NCBI GenBank assembly: GCA_027575765.1
Contig: JANBPT010000327.1
Span: 1 to 43,989, forward strand
Length of the DNA stretch: 43,989 bases
Reading direction: 5' to 3'
Source of the DNA: Tieghemiomyces parasiticus
Taxonomy: Eukaryota > Kickxellomycota > Dimargaritomycetes > Dimargaritales > Dimargaritaceae
The notes under the pieces: generated by a model
What the model saw: the letters and a program-made list of their open reading frames with translations, nothing else
The model's database searches: none
What the model was told of the DNA's origin: nothing
Position numbers and translations under genes: made by a program
Shown: positions 9,659 through 20,831 of the stretch, piece by piece
Position numbering within the stretch: position 1 is the stretch's first letter
Layout of the letters: each line of letters begins with the position of its first letter

Positions 9659-12600
9659 GGTTGGAGTTTGAATTGCCCGATATGCTAGAGGAGCGCGGTA
9701 TCCGGTCAAGCGGCTCTCGACGTTGGCGGTCCACAGGCCAGCGGATGATAGCACGCCCTTCACCCGATACGGGGTGCGGAGGGGTATTAGTCGAGGTCTG
9801 CGGGTAGATTGCCAGGGGCGACGTATATTCAGGTTATGTAAAGCAGGCTTGGCCGCTGGCTATCGAGGTACCAAATCAGAGGATAATGAACTTGTAGGTT
9901 CGGGTTTAACGGGTCATCATGCTGCAAATGGAGAGAGAGAGAAAGAGAGTGTGTGTGGAAGGGGTGGGGCACCGATAGCTGACTAGGATGGAAATTGTAA
10001 TTAGGGTACGATTGAGCGAGAACAGCGACCTATATATCACTTACAACGGAACCCCTCCCCCCAAATTACGATTTGGTCGCCGTAGCTGCGAGAAGAACGT
10101 CAGAGTTCTGTACAAAGTTTTGAAATCTATCCAGCCATATTGAGTTATATAGAGGTTAATCACCCGAAATCATTCACGCGTATAATGCGGATGGCGCACG
10201 GCGGATCGCTCTCTGTTCCCCTGGCAGCCAGGGTTAGATATAGTCGATAGAAAACCTCCGCCCCCTCCTGACATGGCGGTGGTCTGCAAGTAGATGTGGT
10301 ATTGGTTGACAATTATTATTCGCACTGTATACCGCAACATGATTATTAGCTTGAGACACTTTACCGGCTACTCCCCTGCAATAATGTGGTGGATGTGGGG
10401 TCGCTAGGAATGGGATCACAGGACGGCCACGGCTAGATGCTGACCCTGCTTGACGGCGGCCTAACGGGACCGTAAAGTATTATTGTAGTGGATGATCGGT
10501 AATCATCTAGCTAGAGGAAGCCATCCCTACATGAATAACTAGTGGACTACGAATGGTGCATCTGTAATTTTCTGAATGTGCCTAAACATCGTACAACTTA
10601 TTGCTGTTACTGCGGTATATTCCATCTCGGTCGAATGGTAGACCGGGGGGAGGTTAAGCGTGCGGGGCTCAGTTGTGCAATAAATCCAAGCGATTGCAGT
10701 CCATCAGGATTGACCAGGAATGTCTGGACAAAATCAGCGCGACTATTCCTGTACACCAAGACTATCGGGTAGATATGCCCAACAATAAAATGCATTATTA
10801 GGTTGAAGCTATTGGAATCCCCTTGACGTTCTCTCTGGTGCTGACTGTTGACCCATTTCCACCATTTACATTTTATAATGACAACCAAGGGAAAAGTAGC
10901 GGCCAATGGTTTGACACTGATTATTGATGACCGTATAATGTTGATTCGTAGGTCGCAGCTGGTGGTAGACGGGAGGTTGTACGTGTCATATTGGTTTAAT
11001 TAGCAGGCCTAATACCAGGGGTCGGGGTCTGATTAAACAAGGCTAAATAAGTAAGCGAGTAGTGTGTTGAGAGGTGCCCCAGTACCGAATCCTGGGGCGA
11101 TATTCGCCGGGATTTTAGTATCCAAGGCGCGGTGATCAGTATATGGTCGGAGAAATGGCGACAAACGTAAGACACACTTCAACAATTATGCAAAGGTGGG
11201 GACCTAGTTACAGTGCCAGAGGGTGGTAAGGTGGTAGAAGTGCTGGGAAAACTAACGAGGGGCTTAAGAGTGTAGTATGAGGATGGTAGTGATAATCGGG
11301 GAGAGAGTCCAAGAGAGACTCGGGCCTTTGGATTGATAGAGCCTGGCTTCCCGTTGTCAAGTAATACAGTATGAGAAATAGTAGAAGAAGAGCCGTGTGG
11401 TGTAGTTATCAAGGCAATGCTTGGCGGCGTACGCCGTGGCTGAATGGAACGAGTATATCTGAGAAGAGGGATGGCGTAATAGCAAACGTAAGTAAAGATA
11501 ATAGACATGAAAAATGAGCACAAGTCGCGGAGTAAGAAAGTAGCCATGCATGGCAGGGGAGGATAGTGTAGTGGCTCTGATATCGGGGGGGGGCTTTAAT
11601 GGGCGTCACGCAGGGTCTGACCCGTTAGTAGACGAAGGATCATGCAAGGTGTAAGGATAAAAGGGATCAGGGTGTATGGTAGGGAGTCGTGGGATCGTAG
11701 CGAACGAAATTCTGATTCATACTGGGTGGTCCATGGGTAGTACGTAGGTCGCTACGAGAGAGCCACAGTTCACAACATGCAGGGTATGCATTCAGCCGTT
11801 AAAGTGTCTTGAAAGCGCGTGATGAGTGGCACATGAGTGTCTAGTAAGCGACTGTGATTTTGGATGTGGCGGTTCATCACCCAACTGAATCCAGACTGCT
11901 TGCGTAGATTATAAATCCAACTAACAGACTTTCGGCCCGGTAGTGAACCTCTTGCGTTCACTTGGCGTTTTCACATAAGGGCCTATGAAATGCTAAGTTG
12001 AATGTCAAAAATATATTGTTTGACGGGTGACCGCTGTCTGTGCTAGCTAACCGTGGGATCCACATTCTCTGCCACATGATTTACAGCATCTCCCTCAATC
12101 GTAAATATCTTTGTCTCTCACAATATATATCCTCTGCCATGATGGTTTCATTGGAGGAATATATTTATATATATATACCAGGTCCAGAAACGGTTCTTAG
12201 AATACGGCGTGCCTACTGCGATTGTCGGGCCTTTTGCTAACGCGACCCTTCTTAATATACCCCTTGTGATGCCAGTAAAGAATAAGGGCAGCTGAACGAG
12301 GTTGAAAAAGGCTTTAACTTAATGAGACGACTGGGGTGACGCAGCCATAGTGGTAGGAAGAGACAGGTAGTATGGCGTAGGAGCTCAATAATTGCAAGGT
12401 AGTGGGTACTACTAATACCAATGACACATGAAAGTGGATGGCAGGCGAAGAAGGAGCTTGGAGGGCCGGGGAGCTCTTGGTGGGATATAATTGTCTCGCC
12501 TGGGTGAGGTATTTGGTGACCATGATGTTGTGGCTGGAAAGGGGAGCTCCCCGCCCCCGGCATCCGGCCCCACTGAGCACCCCTGACCGCAGGGAACGGC

Positions 12601-15600
12601 TGGTGAAGGAATTGGCAAACCACCCCGCGCATGGGTCTGCGGAGGGCACCCATCCTCGGCTAACTACACCCATACACTCACTTTCTCTCCTCATTGCCTA
12701 GGGGTATTCCCCGACACTTCCATAAGGTCGAGACAATATCCATCAATTCCCGACTTGATACTGTCCCATTTTCAATCTCTTCTGAGCTTCTTATTAAAGC
12801 ATTCCGTTCCCACCAACACACTGTATTGTATATATAGTACGTGACTAAAACTTCTCAAGGTGGGTGGTGTAAAGGGACGGGGTTCGGAGACATACCAAAA
12901 GTAGAGGTGGCTTTTACGGGCACCACACCCCTGGCCACGAATCAAAAAGCAAAGAGTCATCCTAGCTCCCCCAATGATCCGAAGTACAATATATGATCCT
13001 TGCAAAGCCCACAATGATTAGTGTAATATATGCAAGTAATAGCATTACCTGAAGCTCATTTATGCAATCATCTTGGACTTGAGCCCTATTGCCATTATGG
13101 CACCCAAATGTAGTCACTGTGTAAAACACTGTCTAGTAAGTCAAAGTTCCATGTTACCGAATCCTAAATTTCTAGGCAAACATTACAAAGCTCCACATAT
13201 GTACTTACGTTATTATCAAGGACGGTAGGTCAAGGTAATGATTGAAGTCGTGGTCGATTGGAATGCCTTAACAATGATAATCTCATTGAATCATTGATTG
13301 ATGCTGCATCCCCGCCTCCGCACACCCCATGTCATAGCTAGAACCCGATCAATGATGGCTTACTTATTTGGTAGTCTTCATTATCCAGGCTACACGCTGA
13401 TATCCGTATCCATTATCCCCCTTTTCTTTACCTATTTTCCATCTATCCTTTTCGATAGGAGTTCAATCTTCCTGATCTTTGAACGTGCCTCCATCCCAGG
13501 CGCCGCCGCCTCTTGTCCTTCTAGGGCCTTCTCTTCTCTACTCTTGCTCTGGCGGCTACCTAGCCGCTATTCTATTCATGCCGGCGCCCGATCCCGCCAC
13601 GACCTGTCGCCCTGGAGTCCCCTAGTCCAGGCTGGCTAGTTACTTGGTTGATGCTGGTCATCATCCAAGTATAAAGTACCCAACGGTCGCCATACTATAA
13701 ACGACAGTATTATCCAACTTAACAATCACTAACCCCATTTGAAGCTTTAAAAGCTTTTTAGTATTAAGTACGACCCACGCGTACCACAGAAGTACCATTG
13801 AGCTGAGATGATGCGCATACCTCGCATTATTTTAGTAACTTTGCCTTCATTTGGTTTGGTTGTTGTGCGCGGTCGGAATAACCCTTATACCACTTTATGC
13901 CAAGCTATGAGGACAGCAATACCTCACCTTTATATACAAAACACGAACGATAAAAACAATCCATGCAAAGCTAAGCTTCATTAAATATTGATGCATCTCT
14001 TCATGGCCAAGTTAATATTTATATATCTCTCCAACCCGTATCAACAACTAAATCTTGGCATAAGAACACACTGTGTAAAAGGCGAGATGCGGCAAAGAGA
14101 TGATATCGTAGAATGTCATCCAACTACCTCAATATAACTTTGCGGTGTAGTATGATGCCACGGGGTGAGAATATGATAGAAAAACGTTTTATGGCTGTCT
14201 GTCTTTTATCGAGATGTCACCTGACTACGTTCTATATATTCTTTCCAACCACCATTTCAAATGACGTTCCGCGGTAGGAATCATGTGAAAAAAAGTAAGG
14301 AAAACCATAAAGAGAGCACAACTTTCAAAAGGCGGGTGAACAGCGAAGGCATGCTATTACAAGAAAGATTAATCATGTCGTCATTGTAGGAATGCAAGAC
14401 AGGATTTCGATAAACTCGACCTACCGCTATCGTACTGATAATCCAGGCCAGATGTTACTACTTCTGATGCTATCATGAAGCAACGAGTATTCCGACCACA
14501 GTATTCAATGTGGCATCAAACACCTATCTTCTATTCGTTGACATGTTAAGTAAGAACGCAAGGTGATAAATGTAATAAAATAGGTAAGCCAAGGTATTCA
14601 CGACTTTATTAGATTATTAGCTTACCAGATTATATAGATGGCTAGTTCGTATGGTAGGGGGCCAAAGCCTTATCCTTAGCGCAGTCATTCATGATCAAAG
14701 ATGAGCAATAGCGATAGCCAGATCCAGTAAGAAACGATTTTCAAGTAAGTAAAGGAGTAGCATTATTGTTCTGCAAGTTACCTTCTGGCATAGATGAATA
14801 GGGGTAGAGGGTTGGTTGGTGCTAGTGAGGCTGGAAATAAAATGTGGCTAATGTCACACTGGTCAGGCAGGCCTTGCAGTTGATAGCGGTCTGGAGCGTA
14901 GAGGACGACTGGTGGCTGACTTGAGTTGCCTCTTGGCTGCCACGCTTATATTATCGCCCCTAGTAATACCACATTACCACCTAATATAATAACATCAATA
15001 AATACAATTCAATTTTTCGATCACCATTGCACTATTTCACATTGTATTATTAATTATATATTTAGGCTTTTCTAACCCCAAACATACAACCAGTTCCCAA
15101 GTTATCTAACAATTCCAACCAGGAGAATTGAAATTCTACTCTAAGAGCTAGCTAGAGAGAACTTGCAAAGCGACTAGTCATCCAGTACGCTGTACCTTAG
15201 CACCATCTAGACTTGAGGAACTATGGATACTGGATACTACTTAAATATAGTCCAAGGACTGGAATGTGGACAACCCCAGTTCCCCAGCAATTGCCGCGTG
15301 ACCGTCTTACCACTAGATCCCTTTCAGGACGTCAGGTCCTGGAGACGGAAACCGTGGAGGGTCTGATGGTTTAGCCTGGGTCCCCAACAGCGAAATATAG
15401 CAGCAAGGGACCAGTCGGTCGTCACTGGCCCTAGTCAAGTCCACGGGAGAACACCACGACGGAACGTTCCACGTCAGAGGTGCTGGTCGTTAGGTAGGGC
15501 ATGGCGAATCTGGCGTTTTAGGTCTCGGTCTACGTTTGGGACCCTGTGCCGCACAAGGGTCGCAGTTCAACTGGCAGTACGAAGGACTTGGCCCAGGGGG

Positions 15601-16529
15601 CTAGCTCTTGCTCAGGAGCGGGGGTCCCCAGCTGGTCTCAGGTCTTGGCCACCTGGCACTCAGCCACGCTAACTTATAGGATGCCAGACCGGCGACCAGC
15701 TTGAAGCCAGCCGAAACCCGGCTTATCCATGACCCCTTCCCCCCACTTGTTTATTGTAGGGCATTTACCGGACGGCTCGTCAGTTTCGATTCACCTAGGG
15801 TCCATCATCACGCCATTGGAGGGATATCCGGTACGATCGGTCAGGGTTCCCGTTCGAGAAAGTATACGCCTAGTCGCCGTTCACTGCTCACTATGCATGG
15901 GAGGGAGAGACCTGAGGGCCACCATTGCCCACGTCGTGTCACTCTAGCTCGTGGAGGGTCGAGGGGCCTGAGCAGGCACCTGCATTTACAGGACGGGGGG
16001 AGAGCTCGTGGGTTCACCACCGCCTCGTGAGTGGTTCGGAGGTTGGGTACCACAGGCGCCATTACATCTTTTGCGGGCCTGCGCCTCTGTCGTCCTCCCC
16101 CCGCCTCCATCTTCCTGTCTGCTGAACCTAGTGCCATTGGTATGCTCCATCGTCCGCTGCCATCAGTTCAGTGGTGCATCGAGCGGTGGTCATTCCTGGC
16201 AAGGCTTGTACCGCCGTTCGTGCGACCTAACGCCAAAGTGAAAAGGGAGGAGGGTTTCGATGTAGGCATCAGGGTATGGGCCTGTGGCTACTTGGTGACC
16301 CCAGCCCTGACGGTCTTTGTTATTACCGAGCTGGCACCCCCTGCCACCGGAGAGCCAGGTGATGCTCATTGGTATTAAACAGACATCTTGCCTCTTTCGT
16401 TCCTGACCACCCTCATCTTCCGTTTCCTGTGGGCACCGATATCCTTTTACCTTTCAATGTTCACCCTCACCTTCCTTAGATCGCTGCTTATCCGTCTTCA
16501 CCTGTGCGCTGATATCTAAACCTAGGCCA
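9659..16529. other. Gene desert of about 7 kb
   Basis: I see no supportable gene. The longest frames (about 110-135 codons near 11179-11547, 12252-12694, 13298-13639 and 15701-16378) overlap one another on both strands, have biased or patchy composition, mostly begin without a good ATG context, and resemble no family. From about 13.6 to 15.2 kb the DNA is AT-rich and lacks even short frames. From 15.25 to 16.5 kb it becomes GC-rich again. A tRNA D-arm-like string on the minus strand lies near 15296-15320. A nine-G run is at 11585-11593 and a TA tract at 12158-12178. An intron-rich gene with very short exons could still have been missed. Confidence 0.5.
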
Positions 16530-17630
16530 ATGATACTGCATAGGCTTACGATTCCCTTCTTAGCCGCCCTACCTTGCCTCTCGGGTGGCGGTTTCGGCCC
16601 CGTTGTGTTGGTCACATCCACCCCGGCCCCTGGCTATCCATCCACCAACCGGAATGACTTCACTCCCCGTTCCCATGTCGAGGCTGCAGTCGAGCCAAAC
16701 CAGGCCGGAGGGCGGCCCGGAGCCGTGAGGTTGGTTCCTATGTATGGCCCCATTGAACAGTCAGCAACCGGTCCGTCCAGTCGCCCCAAGCTCGACCGTA
16801 CACACGAGCCGCTCAGGCTCGTCGAAAACCACCGGTCCATTGGCGCTTTCCCTGGCCCTTTCGTACCGCTTGACCTTGAAGCTATCCCGCGGGCGGAACA
16901 AATATTCTACTTTATTGCCGCTCAAGCCGAGCAAGCGTCGGCCCTGTCCACTAGGTGGAAGTATACTAGACCCCCGCTGTCCAGCACTGTAGCTCAGAGT
17001 AGGCCGGGCCCGGGAGGCTCCCCCAGGTCCGGGGCCAATGACATCACTCATAGTGGTCCCTCTGCCCAGTCCCTACCGCGAGAGCTGGCCGAGGTTCGCC
17101 CTTCGGAGAATCAGCTCAATCCCGATACACGAGCTATGATAATCAAACAGTGCCAGGAGTTCCAAAAGGTATCCCGATCGATAGACGACAGTCTCCCTCT
17201 GCCATCAGTATCACGAGATGTATTACGGTGGAAGGTTTCCACTATCGTTGGAAAACTTATCAACAAACTGATGGTAACTAAAGTTAAGTTCGCCCTGTCA
17301 CCTAAATACTTTTCAAGCCGCGTTATTCGTTCTATGACTTATCGTCTGAGAGCAGCGGATGGTGCCTATGGTTCAAATCTGATGTACTATATCTACCTCA
17401 ACCCCGCGGACAGCATGTTGCACTTCAGACTTATGTTTGACTTTCAAAACGACCAATGCGCCGACCTTCCGACTCGTATTATGGAAATAGTTCACCCGTT
17501 CGGTGCTGTGACTATCGTCGGTCCCGTCGCTGACAAGAATGCTGTTGAGCACGAGATGCGAATGGTTATACGGAACTATAGCATCCGTCACGCTGCTATA
17601 ATTAAGGCGTTTTTAGCTAAATCTCAATAG
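16530..17630 (+). CDS. Predicted secreted protein, unknown family
   Basis: 366 residues, intronless. The first residues MILHRLTIPFLAALPCLSGG look like a signal peptide (basic residue, hydrophobic core, small residues). Residues about 30-200 are low-complexity, rich in Pro, Ser, Gly and Arg, and probably disordered. Residues about 190-366 are better ordered and protein-like: TRAMIIKQCQEFQKVSRSI, WKVSTIVGKLINKLMVTKVK, then aromatic-rich strands (NLMYYIYLNPADSMLHFRLM) and a helical end (IIKAFLAKSQ). Mature-part cysteines are few (KQC, DQC). I do not recognise a domain. The base composition is that of a real coding region, and the frame is long for this neighbourhood. It stands alone between two gene deserts. 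It may be a lineage-specific extracellular protein. The signal peptide could instead be a chance hydrophobic start. Confidence 0.65.
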   Translation: MILHRLTIPFLAALPCLSGGGFGPVVLVTSTPAPGYPSTNRNDFTPRSHVEAAVEPNQAGGRPGAVRLVPMYGPIEQSATGPSSRPKLDRTHEPLRLVENHRSIGAFPGPFVPLDLEAIPRAEQIFYFIAAQAEQASALSTRWKYTRPPLSSTVAQSRPGPGGSPRSGANDITHSGPSAQSLPRELAEVRPSENQLNPDTRAMIIKQCQEFQKVSRSIDDSLPLPSVSRDVLRWKVSTIVGKLINKLMVTKVKFALSPKYFSSRVIRSMTYRLRAADGAYGSNLMYYIYLNPADSMLHFRLMFDFQNDQCADLPTRIMEIVHPFGAVTIVGPVADKNAVEHEMRMVIRNYSIRHAAIIKAFLAKSQ

Positions 17631-17879
17631 TGGTGTCCACCCTGGCATGGGCCATTGGGTCGGCACCTACATTTACCAGTTGTTCGGAATTCCTGACGAT
17701 AAATCTATTGCTGATAATGCCTCCTAGTTGGGTCCCAGAGATTGCGTGGAAAGTAGGAACCGTCGGGTGATCAGTAGTACAGAAAGAGGGTAATCGTTTG
17801 ACAATCACATATTTAGGATGCTCGTCCTGCGGCAAAAATATACCCGGCTTGTCCGTGTGGGGGGTGTAGGAGGACTTTT

Positions 17880-17906
17880 CCTCGGCAAGGGCCAGCCATG
17901 CCGAGG
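17880..17906. repeat. 8-bp perfect hairpin
   Basis: CCTCGGCA and TGCCGAGG flank an 11-nt loop. It lies about 250 nt past the stop of the 16530-17630 gene. It could be an RNA structure in a 3' flank, but no function is shown. Confidence 0.6.
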
Positions 17907-18341
17907 CTGTGCAATGGTCAGTAAACGGATATGTTAAGCGGTTAGCCTGCAAGCGGATAAATGAGTCAGTGTCGCTCTGTAAGCTACTTTTTATAGCAAG
18001 GGGAAGGGTAGTTAATGATGAGTAGGTGAAGGTGGAGATGAACAACGGTTGGTACCACGCTGGTTGGGCGGACTACGCCAGCCATAACAGTCCGGAGTTT
18101 GGCTGGTGGCTCGTGGTGGTTGCTGAGGCTTGCGTTTCGGTTGCGACAATTATACCAAGCAGATCTTATAAAGGTGAACCTCTATGTATCAATATCCGAC
18201 CTACCGACGCTATTATCAACGTCACTTACCACTAGTACGCCTAAGATTTGTTTTTATTATACCTGCGCTTGTCAGGTAACGGGTCTGTGGTGGAAACAAT
18301 CGCCAAGTTAAAATCTCAGCATTAACAGTGACCTCTCACCT

Positions 18342-18372
18342 GGACTCGGAACGATAACGATAAACCGAGTCC
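18342..18372. repeat. 8-bp perfect hairpin with repeated loop
   Basis: GGACTCGG and CCGAGTCC flank a 15-nt loop (AACGATAACGATAAA) that itself contains two copies of ACGATA. No gene is nearby. Confidence 0.6.
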
Positions 18373-20814
18373 ATCGGAGTCGCCTGCGCCGTTCGATGCA
18401 TTATCCTACGATGAGTCTTTCTTGGGGTAGTATGCTTCGTTATCCTCTCATCTCTGTTATGCTGTTTTACTAGATGCTTTTCTATAATGTATTATTCACT
18501 GCTGCCACTTCGCAGCAACTGTTGGAAGTCAAGGCCGGACTGGAAATTCATTATCTGTCCGCCGGTCGCTTCAATAAAGGTCAGACTACCATATAACGCT
18601 TTAATTACTATATCGTAATCTCACCCCGTGTTCCACAGCACCACTGGGTCGCTCTTTCTGTAATATTTCGCAGGACCATCCGCACTGTCGGGGACGTGAA
18701 AGTGGTGATCCGTCCCATTACGCAATGGTGTGATCCTAATGACGTGAATTTCATCATCAGATGGTGGTTCCCACTTTCCTATCCCTAGCCTTTCCCCTGG
18801 ACCAATTCCCCGCGGCCTGGTGTTTCTCAAGGTTTTCGTGAGAAAGCCGGCGAAATATCGGTCAGTGGTAACAGTCTGTTTTTCGCGTGTTTTCGGCGAA
18901 GTGCCTATAGCTGTTCAGTTTGGATAGAGCATTAGTGTAGCATGGGTAATGCGTGAAGGTAGCAGAGTAAACAAGCGGATTTGAATGGATCAGTTATCAG
19001 GAGGGGGAGGCGGTGAAGATATCTCCTTAACCCAGTCCAGTCAAAAACATTGCACTAATTTGATATGGTGAAATATGTCATACGTTATATGCCGCCGGCT
19101 CTCAACGCAGATGTAGTAACAATATAGGGGCACTGCAGGCTACCCCTAAGAAGTCAAGGGTGGTGTACCTAGAAATATGGCGGGCGAGTATAGCAAAGAT
19201 CGGATGGGCCCCTTACCCCTCACTTCCCCATAGCCTTACGATCGGAACAGGCTGTTAGCCCGCCGGTCCCCGGTCATTGTGGCCTATTTTCGTTTGCCGC
19301 CGGGTGGTTCACCCTAAGTTCGTCAGTCGACTTTCGGACCCCGTCAGTTTAACGCGATCGACCATCCAAGTGACGTGGGTACCCCAGCTGCCGATTTCAC
19401 CTATTTACATTAGGCAATAACGTCAATAGCTGTATCGCTGTCCATTATTATTAACCGTCCCCCCTTTGGGCCTTCTCCATTGTCTCACTTATCGTATTTC
19501 CCATCCAACATAGCCCTTCTCGTTCCTTTTGCTACTCGACATTAACGCTTGAGCGTTCAGCTTAATTGACGTATTTTATTATAAGGTCTGATGACCAGGT
19601 CCGATCCGAGGGACCGCAATAGGTCAGATTCCCTACCCTAAGTTTAGGAAGGGATGATGTCGAATTCTCGTCGACTAGGTCTAAAACCCTTCTTCGCTCA
19701 CAGTCCGCCGCCGGTACCCTCCTTCCCGGGCTTACCCTGCAGTCCAAGAGGCCGCCACTTGAGGGTGCTGGCGAGATCCTATCGATAGGCCACGCCCCGG
19801 TGGCGGACCCACCTCCTGAGATCTTTTACACCACGGCCCACCTACCAATGGTAAGGATGGCCCCAATACGGTCGGAGCGAAGCTACGAAACTTCCAAGCC
19901 GCACTGGAATTCCTACATGGCTTGCAGTCGATCTGTTTCCCTCCCCCCACCTTTTGACCGGCCAGGAAGGTTGGAATCCGAGACATGTCCACATACACGC
20001 GGTCAGTTGTTTATGCCAGGGGTTCGGATGCATGGGCTCGAATTCTAAGTTTCCCGTGCGGGCCGCAACGTGAAGCATCGGGTTCAGGATGAAGAGGGGC
20101 GCGATGAGGCTGCAGCGTCGATTTGACTTCGCAGTCACACTGGTGCGGTTTAGGTCATTTGATGGTCAACATGAAGGGTTGTCGCATACTCGAGAGAGAA
20201 AGTGGGCGCCCCGCCCCTCTCATTGTTCTTCCTTGAGCTACTACAGATTACTATTTGAGAGTCCGAGGGAAGACGGGAAGGGGAACTATACATAAAACAG
20301 GCCAGCTGATATTGGATGTGGAGCAGTCAGTTGGCCGTTGACAAGCTTATATAGACCGAACAGACTGGATTCTAATATAGGTACCGGTGCTGATGCGACC
20401 ACTATCAACTATAGCTAAATACGTTGGTAATACTCGACCAACTTGAGAAGCCATGTATGGTTAAGTTTTCACTGGTGACAAACATCGCCTGTGACCAGTA
20501 GTGGACTATGCATTGAGCTTGGTAACTTCACACGGGCGTAAAGCACGATGATTACGTTGCGCTGTGTTGTGCTGCCGGTCGTGATCCTCGGGACCAAGAT
20601 CCGGTCCTCGGACAGACTCGGAAGCACCAAGTAACCCGAGATGACGGCCATAATTCACGTGTGCATAATGACATCTCAGGCCCAGGGTCGACGTGGACAT
20701 AAGTGTAGCGAACAAGCCAGCCCCAGGAACGAAGGCTAACGGTAGCGTGTTTCGATTATACGGACAAATAAGATTGAGTGACGCATAACCTACAGAAACG
20801 GTTGATGCCCATCG

Positions 20815-20831
20815 TCACGGTTGAACCGTGA
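20815..20831. repeat. 17-nt palindrome, TCACGGTT-G-AACCGTGA
   Basis: Two perfect 8-nt arms around a single central G. A related string, TCACGGTGAAACCG, occurs near 21348-21361. It could be a dimeric protein-binding site; the context is non-coding. Confidence 0.6.

Noticed and set aside
17617..18045. 142-codon minus-strand frame, fairly protein-like
   Set aside because: No ATG near the start and overlaps the end of the 16530-17630 gene; no matching upstream exon found. Could be revisited with RNA data.
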